Both the position numbers and the translations under genes were made by a program. The notes beneath the pieces are model-generated. The model searched no databases and was not told the origin of the DNA. It saw only the letters and a list, made by a program, of their open reading frames with translations. A DNA stretch of 64,000 nucleotides from positions 490,687 through 554,686 of the forward strand of contig NZ_KQ954286.1 in NCBI RefSeq assembly GCF_001519055.1, read 5' to 3'. Shown one piece after another: positions 20,932-33,928 of the stretch; positions within the stretch are counted from its first letter, which is position 1; each line of letters starts with the position of its first letter. The DNA comes from Novosphingobium sp. Fuku2-ISO-50 (GTDB lineage: Bacteria > Pseudomonadota > Alphaproteobacteria > Sphingomonadales > Sphingomonadaceae).

Positions 20932-21423
20932 ATGACCGAAACCGACCATACGTCTGATAGTTCGGACACCACTCTGGCCGAACGCATCGAAGCCGCGCGC
21001 CTGCGCAGCAACGAACTGGCGGCCAATGCCACCAACCGGGCGCGCGAATTCGTACACGAACATCCGGTGGCGACGATTGCCGGCGGGATCGCGGTTGGCG
21101 CGCTGATCGCCGGGGCCCTGTCGCGGCGCAAGAAGCGCAAGGCAGCCGTCGAAATACCCGCAGATGCGGCCCTTGACGCCACGACCGCGCGCCTCACGCG
21201 CCTGGCCGCGCTCGGCGCAGACCTGGCGCTGCGCTATGCCACGCGCGCCGCCGCCGCAGGCAAGGACGGCGTTGGCCGAATCGAGGAACGCATCGGCGAA
21301 CAGCTCGGCCATCTCGAAGGCGTCGGCGAAAAGGGCGCAGGCGTTGCCGAAGCCGTGCTGGCCAAGCTGCGCGAGGCAGGCGAATCCGCGCTCCACCGCC
21401 TGATCCAACGCAAACACGACTGA
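20932..21423 (+). CDS. ElaB/YqjD-like membrane-anchored helical protein
   Basis: The product has 163 residues. A helical N-terminal part (about 10-45, ending REFVHEHPVATIAGGIAVGALIAGAL) contains the HEHP-V-T-I-G pattern seen at the membrane anchor of DUF883 proteins. It is followed by a basic stop-transfer RRKKRKA and a second amphipathic helical half. The ribosome site AAGGAG lies upstream of ATG 20932. It is the fourth member of the small envelope cluster and may be a paralogue of the first (19540-20139), with the anchor in the middle rather than at the end. Confidence 0.72.
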   Translation: MTETDHTSDSSDTTLAERIEAARLRSNELAANATNRAREFVHEHPVATIAGGIAVGALIAGALSRRKKRKAAVEIPADAALDATTARLTRLAALGADLALRYATRAAAAGKDGVGRIEERIGEQLGHLEGVGEKGAGVAEAVLAKLREAGESALHRLIQRKHD

Positions 21424-21431
21424 ACGGCCAT

Positions 21432-21471
21432 CCTGTCACACCCCGGCCTGTCGCAACCCGGCCTGTCACAA
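21432..21471. repeat. Three tandem 15-bp units
   Basis: The unit CCTGTCRCAMCCCGG begins at 21432, 21447 and 21462; the third is incomplete (CCTGTCACAA). It directly follows the stop of the preceding gene. No hairpin with a T-run is present. Confidence 0.6.
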
Positions 21472-21599
21472 GAGGAATGGCTTGACACGGGCCCGCGCTC
21501 AGCACGTGAACACCCGAATAAAGACGTTCATCGTACTTGAATTACCCGAGCTCATTTGTCAGGGGCTGTGCCTCCCTCTTCCCCTACGGAAAGTTCCCC

Positions 21600-21821
21600 A
21601 TGGACAAGCTTCACCTCGTGATGGGCGGTCGGGTCAAAGACCCGCAAGGTCTCGAATTCGTCGATCTCAAGGCAATCGACGTGGTCGGCGTGTTTCCCGA
21701 CTACCACAGCGCCGAAGAAGCCTGGCGCGGCGCGGCGCAGCGCACGGTCGATGACGCCGAAATGCGCTATGTCGTCGTGCACCTGCACCGCTTGCTCGAA
21801 CCGGGCAAATCTGAAGACTGA
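21600..21821 (+). CDS. DUF4170 domain protein
   Basis: The product is 73 residues long. Its compact pattern MDKLHLVMGGRVKDPQGLEF, followed by DVVGVFPDYHSAEEAWRGAAQ and a strand AEMRYVVVHLHRLL, matches the DUF4170 family of alphaproteobacteria, small soluble proteins without known function. The ATG at 21600 gives the family N-terminus; a longer in-frame start at 21537 would add 21 atypical residues. A bidirectional terminator follows, which separates it from convergent greA. Confidence 0.85.
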   Translation: MDKLHLVMGGRVKDPQGLEFVDLKAIDVVGVFPDYHSAEEAWRGAAQRTVDDAEMRYVVVHLHRLLEPGKSED

Positions 21822-21840
21822 TCCAGTCCGCCCATTCAAC

Positions 21841-21879
21841 AAAAAGGCCCCGAAACCCAATGGGTTCCGGGGCCTTTTT
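21841..21879. terminator. Bidirectional terminator between the DUF4170 gene and greA
   Basis: A long hairpin in which AAAAAGGCCCCG (from 21841) pairs with CGGGGCCTTTTT (to 21879), with an inner AACCC/GGGTT stem. It has A-run and T-run on the two sides, so it works on both strands. Confidence 0.92.
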
Positions 21880-21904
21880 CATAGGTCGCCGAAATCTCGG
21901 CCGA

Positions 21905-22378
21905 TCAGATGAATTCGATCTTTTCGACCACATAGAAGCGATCGCCCGAAGGCACGGTCACTTCGATCTCTTCCTCGACCTTGCGCCCGATCAGCGCACG
22001 ACCCAGCGGCGAATTATAGCTGATTCGCCCGATCTTGGCATCGGCCTCGGCCTGACCGACAATCTGATAACGCACCGGTTTGTCAGAATCATCAAGCAGA
22101 GTGACCGTCGCACCAAACACGATGCGATCGCCCGACAGCGTGGTCGGGTCGATGATATGCGCACGGCTGAGCTTGTCCTCCAGATCCGCGATCGAGGCTT
22201 CGACCTGACCCTGGCGTTCCTTGGCCGCGTGATATTCGGCATTTTCCGAAAGATCGCCATGGGCACGCGCTTCCTCGATCGCATCAACGATGCGCGGGCG
22301 TTCCTCGCGCAGCGCCTTCAGCTCCCTGACCTGCTTGTCATAGCCTTCCTGGAGCATCGGCAGCTTTTCAGTCGCCAT
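21905..22378 (-). CDS. greA: Transcription elongation factor GreA
   Basis: Binds the secondary channel of RNA polymerase and triggers cleavage of backtracked transcripts. The 157-residue protein has the N-terminal coiled coil with tip residues in [18 protein letters not shown] and the C-terminal FKBP-like domain including [13 protein letters not shown]. Both are standard. The start at ATG 22378 gives MATEKLPML; an in-frame ATG 36 bases upstream is rejected because family members start here. Monocistronic or last of the minus-strand group after carB (122-bp gap). Confidence 0.97.
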   Translation of the reverse strand: MATEKLPMLQEGYDKQVRELKALREERPRIVDAIEEARAHGDLSENAEYHAAKERQGQVEASIADLEDKLSRAHIIDPTTLSGDRIVFGATVTLLDDSDKPVRYQIVGQAEADAKIGRISYNSPLGRALIGRKVEEEIEVTVPSGDRFYVVEKIEFI

Positions 22379-22500
22379 CCGTATTCCTTTTCTCTCGAAC
22401 CTCGCCGCATTCATGGCGACGAGGGAAAAACTGTCTCCCCCTCAGTCCTTGGGGGGACTCGGGCAAGGCATACGCTTGTGCAGGGGGATCCTGTGAAAGC

Positions 22501-25815
<3,315 letters not shown>

Positions 25816-25894
25816 GATCGGTTACGCTGCCATCTTGACCCGCACGCCCGAAAGCGGCGGAAAGGGGAAGTAGGGACGAATGACGGTCACGGTT

Positions 25895-27064
25895 TCAACC
25901 CAGTGAGCCGACGAACTTTTCGAACAGGTAGAAGCTGTCCTGCGGACCCGGACTGGCTTCGGGGTGATACTGCACGCTGAACGCGTTTTTGCCGGTGAGC
26001 GCGATGCCGCAGTTCGAGCCGTCGAACAGCGAGACGTGGGTTTCCACCACGCCTTCGGGCAAAGTCGCGGCATCGACGGCGAACCCATGGTTCATGCTGG
26101 TGATTTCAACCACGTTGTCGTCGATGCGCTTGACCGGATGGTTGGCGCCGCGATGGCCCTGATGCATCTTGATCGTCTTGGCACCCGCCGCGAGCGCGAG
26201 CATCTGATGGCCAAGACAGATGCCGAACACCGGCACATCACGATCGAGCAGGCCCTTGATCACCGGCACGGCATAGACGCCGGTCGCCGCCGGATCGCCC
26301 GGACCGTTTGACAGGAACACGCCCGCAGGCTTGAGCGCCAGAATGGCATCGAGCGTGGTTTCCGCCGGGACCACGGTGACATCCGCGCCGGCCTTGACCA
26401 GATTGCGGAAAATATTGTCCTTGGCGCCGAAATCCATCGCCACGACATGCGGGCGGTTACGGCCCTCGGCGCGGGCAAAGCCCTCGCCCAGATGCCAGAT
26501 CGAGCCTTCCCATTCCTCGTTCGCTTCGCGGCTGACCTTGACGGCCAGATCCATGCCTTCGAGGCCGGGCCAGGTGCGCGCGCGCTCGAGCAGCGCGGGA
26601 ATGTCGAACTGCCCCTTGGGATCGTGCGCGATCACCGCGTTGGGCGCGCCGTTCAGCCGGATGCGGCGGGTCAGCGCGCGCGTGTCGATTCCGGCAAGAC
26701 CGATCTTGCCCTGCAATTCGAGCCAGCGGGGAAACGTGCCCTGGCTGCGGAAATTGGCAGGCGCCGTCACATCCTCGCGCACGATGCAGCCGACCGCGCC
26801 GAGCCCGCCGTGGCTTTCCATGTCTTCGTTGTTGGTGCCGACATTGCCGATATGGGGAAAGGTAAAGGTCACGATCTGCCCGGCGTAGGACGGATCGGTC
26901 ATCACTTCCTGATACCCGGTCATCGCGGTGTTGAAGCAGACTTCGCCCACGGCATTGCCCACCGCGCCAAATCCGCAGCCCCATGCGACATGACCATCGG
27001 CAAGCACGAGAACTCCCGTAGCGCCCTCGGGCTGAGAGACGTGCGAAAGTGCGGGGTCGGCCAT
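25895..27064 (-). CDS. carA: Carbamoyl-phosphate synthase small (glutaminase) subunit
   Basis: Hydrolyses glutamine and passes ammonia to CarB. The 389-residue product has the N-terminal CPSase_sm domain (VCFNTAMTGYQEVMTDPSYAGQ) and a class I glutamine amidotransferase domain with the nucleophile Cys283 in GICLGHQ and the partner His and Glu in YHPEASPGP. The start at ATG 27064 gives MADPALSHV; a further 27 in-frame upstream residues are untypical. It faces the divergent yqeY gene across a 266-bp region carrying a 9-bp inverted repeat. Confidence 0.97.
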   Translation of the reverse strand: MADPALSHVSQPEGATGVLVLADGHVAWGCGFGAVGNAVGEVCFNTAMTGYQEVMTDPSYAGQIVTFTFPHIGNVGTNNEDMESHGGLGAVGCIVREDVTAPANFRSQGTFPRWLELQGKIGLAGIDTRALTRRIRLNGAPNAVIAHDPKGQFDIPALLERARTWPGLEGMDLAVKVSREANEEWEGSIWHLGEGFARAEGRNRPHVVAMDFGAKDNIFRNLVKAGADVTVVPAETTLDAILALKPAGVFLSNGPGDPAATGVYAVPVIKGLLDRDVPVFGICLGHQMLALAAGAKTIKMHQGHRGANHPVKRIDDNVVEITSMNHGFAVDAATLPEGVVETHVSLFDGSNCGIALTGKNAFSVQYHPEASPGPQDSFYLFEKFVGSLG

Positions 27065-27096
27065 GGTCTGGGGCGCTCCGTTGGACAGGGTTTCTG

Positions 27097-27135
27097 GCGA
27101 TGTTGCTAAGGTTCGCCCGCTAGGCCCAACATCGC
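27097..27135. promoter_or_regulatory. Inverted repeat upstream of carA
   Basis: GCGATGTTG (27097-27105) and CAACATCGC (27127-27135) form a perfect 9-bp dyad with a 21-bp centre, 33 bp before carA. It may be an operator or a hairpin in the carA leader. The rest of the 266-bp divergent gap shows no gene. Confidence 0.35.
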
Positions 27136-27330
27136 GCAGCGTCAACCTAGCATGGGGGAGAATCTTCGCCTAAGGACAGGGATCACGCCACGATCGCCCC
27201 GCTGAACGGCGCGGCAACGGTGATCCAGCCGCTTGATTTTGCTCGATCTCCGCCCGCCGAGTCGGCCAGGCAGGCCATGGCCGAGGATTTTTCGCATCTG
27301 CGAAAGCAAACGACGGGAAAAGAGTACATC

Positions 27331-27786
27331 ATGATCCGCGATACCATCAAGGCCGCCCAGGTTGCGTCGATGAAAGCCGGCGACAAGCCGCGTCTGGCCG
27401 CCGTTCGGCTGATCCTTGCCAAGATCAAGGACCGCGACATCGAATTGCGCACCGCCGCCAGCGTGCCCGAAGACGACGTCCTGGTCGTCGACGTGCTTCA
27501 GAAAATGGCCAAGCAGCGCCGCGAATCGATCACGCTTTATGAACAGGGCGGACGGCAGGAACTGGCCGACATCGAAAAGGCCGAACTGGCGGTGATCGAG
27601 GAATTCCTGCCTGCGCGGCTGAGCGAAGACGATGTGCGCGCGATCATCGTCGCGCTCATCGCCGAAACGGGCGCCGCGGGCATGAAGGACATGGGCAAAG
27701 TCGTCGGCGCGCTGAAAGCCCGGCACGGCACCGAAGTCGACATGGCCGCCGCCAGCGCGCTGGTAAAGGCCGCGCTTTCGGCGTGA
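27331..27786 (+). CDS. GatB/YqeY family protein
   Basis: A 151-residue helical protein of the YqeY family, related to the C-terminal tRNA-binding part of GatB. It shows the family features MIRDTIKAAQVASMKAGDKPR at the start, AVRLILAKIKDRDIELR, an EEFLPARLSEDD segment and GKVVGALKARHGTEVDMA. The precise function is unknown; a role with tRNA amidation or translation is inferred from homology. In many alphaproteobacteria it precedes dnaG and rpoD, as here. Its TGA overlaps the GTG start of dnaG, so the two are coupled. Confidence 0.9.
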   Translation: MIRDTIKAAQVASMKAGDKPRLAAVRLILAKIKDRDIELRTAASVPEDDVLVVDVLQKMAKQRRESITLYEQGGRQELADIEKAELAVIEEFLPARLSEDDVRAIIVALIAETGAAGMKDMGKVVGALKARHGTEVDMAAASALVKAALSA

Positions 27787-29696
27787 GCCTTTCGCCGCAA
27801 TTCCTGGATGAACTGCGCAGCCGCATCAGCCTGTCCGGGCTGATCGGGCGATCGGTGCGCGTGCAAAAGGCAGGGCGCGAATTCAAGGCGTGCTGCCCTT
27901 TTCACAACGAAAAGACGCCCAGCTTCACGATCAACGACGACAAGGGCTTTTACCACTGCTTCGGCTGCGGCGCGCATGGCGATGCGATCCGCTGGATGAC
28001 CGATCATCAGGGGCTGCCGTTCATGGACGCGGTCAAGGATCTGGCCGCGCTCGCCGGGATGGACATGCCCGCGCCCGATCCGCGCGCCGCACACCGCGCC
28101 GAACAGGCCAAGACGCTCCACGACACGATGGCGGCGGCGCAGGATTTCTTTCGCCAATGCCTCAGGGGCGAAGCGGGCGGCGCCGCGCGCGCCTATCTGG
28201 CGACGCGCGGCTTTCCCCCGGCGATCATCGACAGCTTTGGCTTTGGCTTTGCCCCCGATTCGCGCGGGAGCCTCAAATCGGCGCTGGCCGCGTTTGGCGA
28301 AGCGCAGTTGATCGAGGCCGGGCTGCTGATCGCGGTCGAAGGGCGCGATCCCTATGACCGTTTTCGCGGCCGGCTCATGCTGCCGATCCACGATACGCGC
28401 GGGCGGGTCATCGCATTTGGCGGCCGCATCCTGACATCGGAAAAGACCGATGCGCCCAAATATCTCAATTCGCCCGACACCCCGCTGTTCGACAAAGGGC
28501 GCACGCTCTACAATCTGCACCGCGCCGCGCCGACCGCACGCACCAAAGGCCGGATCGTCGTGGTCGAAGGCTATATGGACGTCGTGGCCCTGGCGGCGGC
28601 GGGAATTGCCGAAGCAGTCGCCCCGCTCGGCACCGCGCTGACCGAGGATCAGATCGAGCGGCTGTGGCAAGTCGTGCCCTGCCCGATCCTGTGCTTTGAC
28701 GGCGATGCTGCGGGCCAGCGCGCCGCGCGCCGCGCGATGACCCGCGCGCTGCCGCTGCTGAAGCCGGGACACAGCCTGTCGATCGTTACTCTGCCCGGCG
28801 GCATGGACCCCGACGACATCGTCAGGAAACAGGGCCCGGCGGCGATGGAGGCGCTGCTCGCCCAGGGCACTTCGCTGATCGAAGCCTTGTGGCAGGCCGA
28901 GCGCGATGCCGAACCGCTCGACACGCCCGAAGCAAAGGCCGGGCTCAAGCAACGCCTGATCGATCAGACCGAAACGATCCAGCACCCCGACATCCGTTCG
29001 CTCTATCGCCGCGACTTGCTCGACCGCTTTGGCGCACTGGCCTATCCGGCGCGCGACCGTGCCCCCCCGATGCGGCAAACGATGCGCCAGCCGGGCAACG
29101 CCCCCCGACGCGGCAGCAAGGGCCCAAACGGCCGCTGGCAGCCGCCCGAACAGCCGCTGGGGGCCGAAGACACCGCGCGGCTGCAACTGGTCGGTCAATT
29201 CGGCAAGACGCTCGCCCCGTTGCTCAACGCGGTTCTGGCCGGTCTTGTCGCGGCGCCATCGGAAATCGCCCGCCATGCAGAAGCGCTGGCGCATCTCGTG
29301 CCCGCCGATCCCGACATGGCCGCCCTGCTCGATGCCCTGCTCGATTCGGCGGCTGTCCCCGATTCGGACAGCGGGGCCGATTCGCGCGGAGACAGTCTTG
29401 AAAGTGCGGGGCTCGGTCCCATATTGGCGGCGCGAGGTGTGCGGCTGCCCGGTGCTGGCGATTATGCGGGGCTGCCCTTTGGCGCGATTGCCGGCGGCGA
29501 TGCCGGTCTGATTGCCGAAGCGGTTGAACTGCTTGTCGAAATGCCCCGGGTGGAAGCGGCCATGGCCGAAGCCACCGCCCGTGCCGAGTATGAGCTCAGC
29601 GAAGAAAGTTTCGCCGAACAGCAACGCCTCGTGCAACGAAGGCTGGCATTGCGTGCGCGGTTGGGGCAAATGGGTCGTGCTCGTGCTGCGTTATAA
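27783..29696 (+). CDS. dnaG: DNA primase
   Basis: Makes RNA primers at the replication fork. The 637-residue protein begins at GTG overlapping the yqeY stop. Domains in order are a CHC2 zinc finger (CCPFH at about 37-41 and CFGC at 59-62), the catalytic core, a TOPRIM domain with [12 protein letters not shown] and [15 protein letters not shown], and a helical C-terminal DnaB-interaction region that is divergent and low in conservation. It is followed 65 bp later by rpoD, the conserved macromolecular-synthesis arrangement that couples replication priming to the main sigma factor. Confidence 0.97.
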   Translation: MSLSPQFLDELRSRISLSGLIGRSVRVQKAGREFKACCPFHNEKTPSFTINDDKGFYHCFGCGAHGDAIRWMTDHQGLPFMDAVKDLAALAGMDMPAPDPRAAHRAEQAKTLHDTMAAAQDFFRQCLRGEAGGAARAYLATRGFPPAIIDSFGFGFAPDSRGSLKSALAAFGEAQLIEAGLLIAVEGRDPYDRFRGRLMLPIHDTRGRVIAFGGRILTSEKTDAPKYLNSPDTPLFDKGRTLYNLHRAAPTARTKGRIVVVEGYMDVVALAAAGIAEAVAPLGTALTEDQIERLWQVVPCPILCFDGDAAGQRAARRAMTRALPLLKPGHSLSIVTLPGGMDPDDIVRKQGPAAMEALLAQGTSLIEALWQAERDAEPLDTPEAKAGLKQRLIDQTETIQHPDIRSLYRRDLLDRFGALAYPARDRAPPMRQTMRQPGNAPRRGSKGPNGRWQPPEQPLGAEDTARLQLVGQFGKTLAPLLNAVLAGLVAAPSEIARHAEALAHLVPADPDMAALLDALLDSAAVPDSDSGADSRGDSLESAGLGPILAARGVRLPGAGDYAGLPFGAIAGGDAGLIAEAVELLVEMPRVEAAMAEATARAEYELSEESFAEQQRLVQRRLALRARLGQMGRARAAL

Positions 29697-29761
29697 TTGT
29701 ACGCAACGTATTTTTGGCGTCCATCGGTGGGCGCGGCTCGAACGGGTGGTACCGGGGTTCA

Positions 29762-31774
29762 ATGGCATCGAATGACAAGACCGACAGCGGCGACGCTCCG
29801 CTGATCGACCTCAACGACGCTTCCATCAAGAAGCTGATTGCGCGGGCCAAGCGGCGCGGGATCATCACTTACGACGAATTGAACGAGGCCCTGCCGCAGG
29901 ACCAGATGAACTCCGAGCAGATCGAGGACATCATGGCCGCGATCTCGGAAATGGGCGTCAATATCGTCGAAAGCGATGAAGACGCCGTCGATCCCGAAGA
30001 GCGCGAGGCCGAAGACCGCGAGGCCGAAGAGCCCGAAACCGGGATGGACGACCGCCCGGTCGTCGAAAAGCGCAAGGAAACGATCGAGCGTACCGATGAC
30101 CCGGTGCGCATGTACTTGCGCGAAATGGGCGCGGTCGAACTGCTCAGCCGCGAAGGCGAAATCGCCATTGCGAAGCGGATCGAGGCCGGTCGCGACACGA
30201 TGATCATGGGCCTGTGCGAAAGCCCGATCACGTTCCACGCCATCATCCAGTGGTCCGAAGCGCTCAACGCCGGCGAAATGCAGCTGCGCGAGATTCTCGA
30301 TCTCGACGCCATGCTGTCGAAAGAGCCACAGCCGGAAAACCTGTCCGAAGACGGCGAAGAAGCCGACGGCGAAATCACCGAAGCCACGGCAGGCCCGACG
30401 TTCAAGGAAGAAGAGGACGTCGAGGAAGAGCCCGCTGCCGAGGACGAGGACGACGAACTGCGCGAACGCCGCACGCCGCGCGCCGAAGAGGAAGAGGAAG
30501 AGGACAACACCCTCTCGCTCGCCCAGATGGAAGCGCAGCTGAAGCCGGCAGCGCTCGAAAAGTTTGCCGAAATCACCGCGTCGTTCCGCGAATTCGAACA
30601 GATGCAGGCGCAGCGGCTCGAAGCGATCGGGCTGGGCATCGAATTCCCCGCCGAAAAGGAAGCGCGCTATCACGCCTTGCGCGAAGTGCTGACCGCGCTG
30701 GTCGAATCGGTGCAGTTCCACGCGACCAAGATCGAATATCTGGTCGACAATCTCTATGCCTTCAACCGTCGGCTGACCACGCTGGGCGGGCAGATGCTGC
30801 GTCTGGCCGAGCGCCACAAAGTCCCGCGCAAGGACTTCCTCGACAGCTATGTCGGGCGCGAACTTGATGAAAGCTGGCTGGCCAGCGTTGCCACGCGCGA
30901 CAAGAAGTGGACCGCCTTTGCCAGCGTCGAGGGCAATGCCGTCGAACGCATCCGCAGCGAAATTTCCGACATCGCGTCGGCCACCGGCATGTCGCTCGGC
31001 GAATTCCGCCGCATCGTCAACATGGTGCAAAAGGGCGAGCGCGAAGCGCGCATCGCCAAGAAGGAAATGGTCGAGGCCAATCTGCGCCTCGTCATCTCCA
31101 TCGCCAAGAAATACACCAATCGCGGCCTGCAATTCCTCGACCTGATTCAGGAAGGGAACATCGGGCTGATGAAGGCGGTCGACAAGTTCGAATACCGCCG
31201 CGGCTACAAGTTCTCGACCTATGCGACTTGGTGGATTCGCCAGGCGATTACCCGCTCGATCGCCGATCAGGCGCGCACCATCCGTATCCCGGTGCACATG
31301 ATCGAAACGATCAACAAGCTGGTGCGCACCAGTCGGCAGTTTCTCCACGAGCAGGGCCGCGAGCCCACGCCCGAGGAAATGGCCGAGCGCCTGTCGATGC
31401 CGCTCGAAAAAGTGCGCAAGGTGATGAAAATCGCCAAGGAACCGATCAGCCTCGAAACGCCGATCGGCGACGAGGAAGATTCGCACCTGGGCGATTTCAT
31501 CGAGGACAAGAACGCGATCATCCCGGTCGATGCCGCGATCCAGTCCAACCTCAAGGAAACGGTCACCCGCGTCCTCGCCAGCCTGACCCCGCGCGAAGAA
31601 CGCGTGCTGCGCATGCGCTTTGGCATCGGCATGAACACCGATCACACGCTCGAAGAAGTCGGCCAGCAGTTCTCGGTGACCCGCGAACGCATCCGCCAGA
31701 TCGAAGCCAAGGCCCTGCGCAAGCTCAAGCATCCGAGCCGCAGCCGAAAGATGCGCTCGTTTCTCGATCAGTAA
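29762..31774 (+). CDS. rpoD: Primary sigma factor RpoD (sigma-70)
   Basis: Main sigma subunit that directs RNA polymerase to housekeeping promoters. At 670 residues it has region 1.1 ([17 protein letters not shown]), region 1.2 ([12 protein letters not shown]), a very acidic non-conserved insert (about 217-250, mostly Glu and Asp), region 2 with [12 protein letters not shown] and [15 protein letters not shown], region 3, and region 4 with [30 protein letters not shown]. The ATG at 29762 lies 65 bp after dnaG; a stronger independent promoter in or before dnaG is likely but not identified. A strong terminator follows. Confidence 0.98.
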   Translation: MASNDKTDSGDAPLIDLNDASIKKLIARAKRRGIITYDELNEALPQDQMNSEQIEDIMAAISEMGVNIVESDEDAVDPEEREAEDREAEEPETGMDDRPVVEKRKETIERTDDPVRMYLREMGAVELLSREGEIAIAKRIEAGRDTMIMGLCESPITFHAIIQWSEALNAGEMQLREILDLDAMLSKEPQPENLSEDGEEADGEITEATAGPTFKEEEDVEEEPAAEDEDDELRERRTPRAEEEEEEDNTLSLAQMEAQLKPAALEKFAEITASFREFEQMQAQRLEAIGLGIEFPAEKEARYHALREVLTALVESVQFHATKIEYLVDNLYAFNRRLTTLGGQMLRLAERHKVPRKDFLDSYVGRELDESWLASVATRDKKWTAFASVEGNAVERIRSEISDIASATGMSLGEFRRIVNMVQKGEREARIAKKEMVEANLRLVISIAKKYTNRGLQFLDLIQEGNIGLMKAVDKFEYRRGYKFSTYATWWIRQAITRSIADQARTIRIPVHMIETINKLVRTSRQFLHEQGREPTPEEMAERLSMPLEKVRKVMKIAKEPISLETPIGDEEDSHLGDFIEDKNAIIPVDAAIQSNLKETVTRVLASLTPREERVLRMRFGIGMNTDHTLEEVGQQFSVTRERIRQIEAKALRKLKHPSRSRKMRSFLDQ

Positions 31775-31800
31775 GGCTGGCCTCGATCGGCAAGACAAAC

Positions 31801-31830
31801 AAACGCCGGGGCAAAACCCCGGCGTTTTTT
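31801..31830 (+). terminator. Terminator of rpoD
   Basis: An 11-bp stem, AAACGCCGGGG (31801-31811) with CCCCGGCGTTT (31817-31827), loop CAAAA, then a run of six T. Confidence 0.93.
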
Positions 31831-31876
31831 GTCACAACACAAGATCCCCCCCATACACTGCTGAAACAACAACACA

Positions 31877-31990
31877 GTCCGCTCATCCTGGGCCTGTCGA
31901 AGGATGCGCGAGACGCCTGCCCAAGAAAATGTTGCGGGCATGCGGGGCTGACCTTGGCGCGCATCCTTCGACAGGCTCAGGATGAGCGGA
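31877..31990. repeat. 33-bp inverted-repeat element, family A copy 1
   Basis: The arms at 31878-31910 and 31958-31990 are complementary at 32 of 33 positions and are separated by 47 bp. The core of the right arm is CATCCTTCGACAGGCTCAGG. It sits in the 240-bp gap between rpoD and the convergent peptidase gene. It resembles the abundant intergenic palindromes of GC-rich alphaproteobacteria, and a related element lies at 51268-51378. It contains no gene. Confidence 0.85.
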
Positions 31991-32014
31991 TTACTATAGA
32001 ACTGCCCCCCCCGC

Positions 32015-33772
32015 TCAAGAAACCGGGCGCGTAGTCTGGCTATAGGGCGGGATCGTGTCGGCGATCGGTGCAGCGCGAATCAGCAGCGCGATGGCGATCG
32101 CAGCCAGACCAAACGCCAGTACTGCCACGCGTCGCGACCGGCGTGACATGGGTTGCCACAGCGGCAGAATCGTCAATGCCGCCAGGACCAGCGGCAGCGC
32201 GACGACCAGCGGCAAGTCGCCGCCCACCGCCTGCAGCATCTCGTGCCCCAGCATGAATTGATACCCGATCACCAGCGCCGCGATCACCACCGCCAGAACC
32301 CGGCTCATTTTCCCCTCGGGCAGCAGCGCGATCACCGCCGCCAGCAAGACGGGCACGATCACCACATAGGCCGCAACCGGCGCGAGCGCCTGTATCACGG
32401 CGGCTGCCAGCCACAGCGGGACAAGCGCCCCGACCAGACCGGCGCGCCCCGGTCGCCACCGCCCGATCACGATGAAGAACGCCGCAAAGGCACTCGCCCC
32501 CGCCATCGCTTCAAGCCGGGGCGTTGCCGCCAGACGGTCATAATAATTCGGCCCGCCGACGTGAAACGATACGAGATTGGCGCCCATCACCAGCAAAGTG
32601 GCAAGCCCGGCCAGCCCGAGCATCCGCCCCGCCCCGCCGATCGCCGCACGCGCATGGCCACGCCCGCGACCGCGCCGGTGCCAGATCGCCCCGATCGCGA
32701 TGAACGCCAGCCCAAGCATGATCCAGCCTGCATACGTCGGCAATGTCACCATGGTCAGGCCGAACACATCGAAAAACACCACGTCGGGCGCCGCGTGCGG
32801 CAGGCTGGGCGCGGCCAGCAGCGCGCGCGTCAGATCGAGCACTTGCCCGCCGATGTCCTGCAAGGCGCCCTGATCGAGCCGGTCGGCATCGGCCTTGGGC
32901 GAATGGTACAGCCCCGGTCGGCCGATGAAGGCGAAATTGTACGCCGCCACGCCGTGCGAATTCGTCCACGACAGAGCCTCGGTCAGATCCGTGTCGTTGG
33001 GCAGCACGCTATAGAGAAAGACCGCCAGCGAAGACCCGCCGGGATGCCTGATCGCGCCCGCCGCCAGCGCGATGCCTTCGCCATTGTCATCGGCGGTCTG
33101 AAACAGCATCGCCCGGCCCCCGCCGCCGCGCGCCTCAAGATTGACCAGCGTGCCGATATGGTCGCGCAAAGGATCGGATGGCGGCGGCAATCCGCCAAAG
33201 AAATGCCGCGCCCCGTCGAGCCCGATTTCCTCGCCATCGGTCAGAATCACCACCAGATCGCGCGCCGGACGCGGGCCCTGGGCAATCGCGCGCACTGTTT
33301 CGAGAATCGCGGCCAGCCCCGCGCCGTCATCCGCCCCGCCGGGCGACGAGGCCACACTGTCATGATGCGCCATCAATGCCACCGCCGGCAGCGCGGGATT
33401 GCGCCCGGGCAGCACCGCGATCAGATTGGTCAGCACGCGCGGCCGATCCGCCGGCCCGCCCCAATCGATATTGCGCGCGATACGGTCGGGATCGGGCTCG
33501 AACGAATCGGCGCGCACCGTCATCCCCAACCCGGTCAGCCGCTGCGTCAGATAGCCGCGCAAGGCCGCATCCGCCGCCGAGCCTGCCGGATGCGGCGCCT
33601 TGGTAATGACGCGCACATCGGCCATCGCGCGCCCGGCCGAAAAATCCTGCGCCGGGCGATCCGGCGCAGTCGGCCTGGGCGGCGTCGTGCCGAGGATCGC
33701 CAGAGCCAGCGCCAGAAGGAGCACGGCCAACGCGGGCAAATGGCGCGAAATCATACCCAAAGTCTTGCGCAT
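32015..33772 (-). CDS. M28-family zinc peptidase with C-terminal membrane region
   Basis: Exported or membrane-bound aminopeptidase-like protein of 585 residues. An N-terminal hydrophobic signal/anchor (about 10-28) precedes an M28 domain with metal ligands in MAHHDSVASSPGGADDGAG, LTDGEEIGLDGA and a downstream His in GLYHSPKADADR. The last 230 residues contain about six to seven transmembrane helices, a layout like the ER-type Fxna/M28 peptidases. The active site is therefore likely periplasmic. ATG 33772 is chosen; an ATG at residue 7 is possible. It is transcribed alone, convergent with rpoD and divergent from rpiB. Confidence 0.88.
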   Translation of the reverse strand: MRKTLGMISRHLPALAVLLLALALAILGTTPPRPTAPDRPAQDFSAGRAMADVRVITKAPHPAGSAADAALRGYLTQRLTGLGMTVRADSFEPDPDRIARNIDWGGPADRPRVLTNLIAVLPGRNPALPAVALMAHHDSVASSPGGADDGAGLAAILETVRAIAQGPRPARDLVVILTDGEEIGLDGARHFFGGLPPPSDPLRDHIGTLVNLEARGGGGRAMLFQTADDNGEGIALAAGAIRHPGGSSLAVFLYSVLPNDTDLTEALSWTNSHGVAAYNFAFIGRPGLYHSPKADADRLDQGALQDIGGQVLDLTRALLAAPSLPHAAPDVVFFDVFGLTMVTLPTYAGWIMLGLAFIAIGAIWHRRGRGRGHARAAIGGAGRMLGLAGLATLLVMGANLVSFHVGGPNYYDRLAATPRLEAMAGASAFAAFFIVIGRWRPGRAGLVGALVPLWLAAAVIQALAPVAAYVVIVPVLLAAVIALLPEGKMSRVLAVVIAALVIGYQFMLGHEMLQAVGGDLPLVVALPLVLAALTILPLWQPMSRRSRRVAVLAFGLAAIAIALLIRAAPIADTIPPYSQTTRPVS

Positions 33773-33928
33773 CAGCGCCCCATCTCCCTTGCGCGCCCCG
33801 CGAAAGCATTACCCCGCCCGCGACCATAAAGGCAAATTATGTGGTGCCCAAGCGCGGATGGCTTTATGGGCGCCGCAGAACGAATCCCGTGATCCCCAAA
33901 AGTCACACAACAGTCAGGTCCAGATCTC

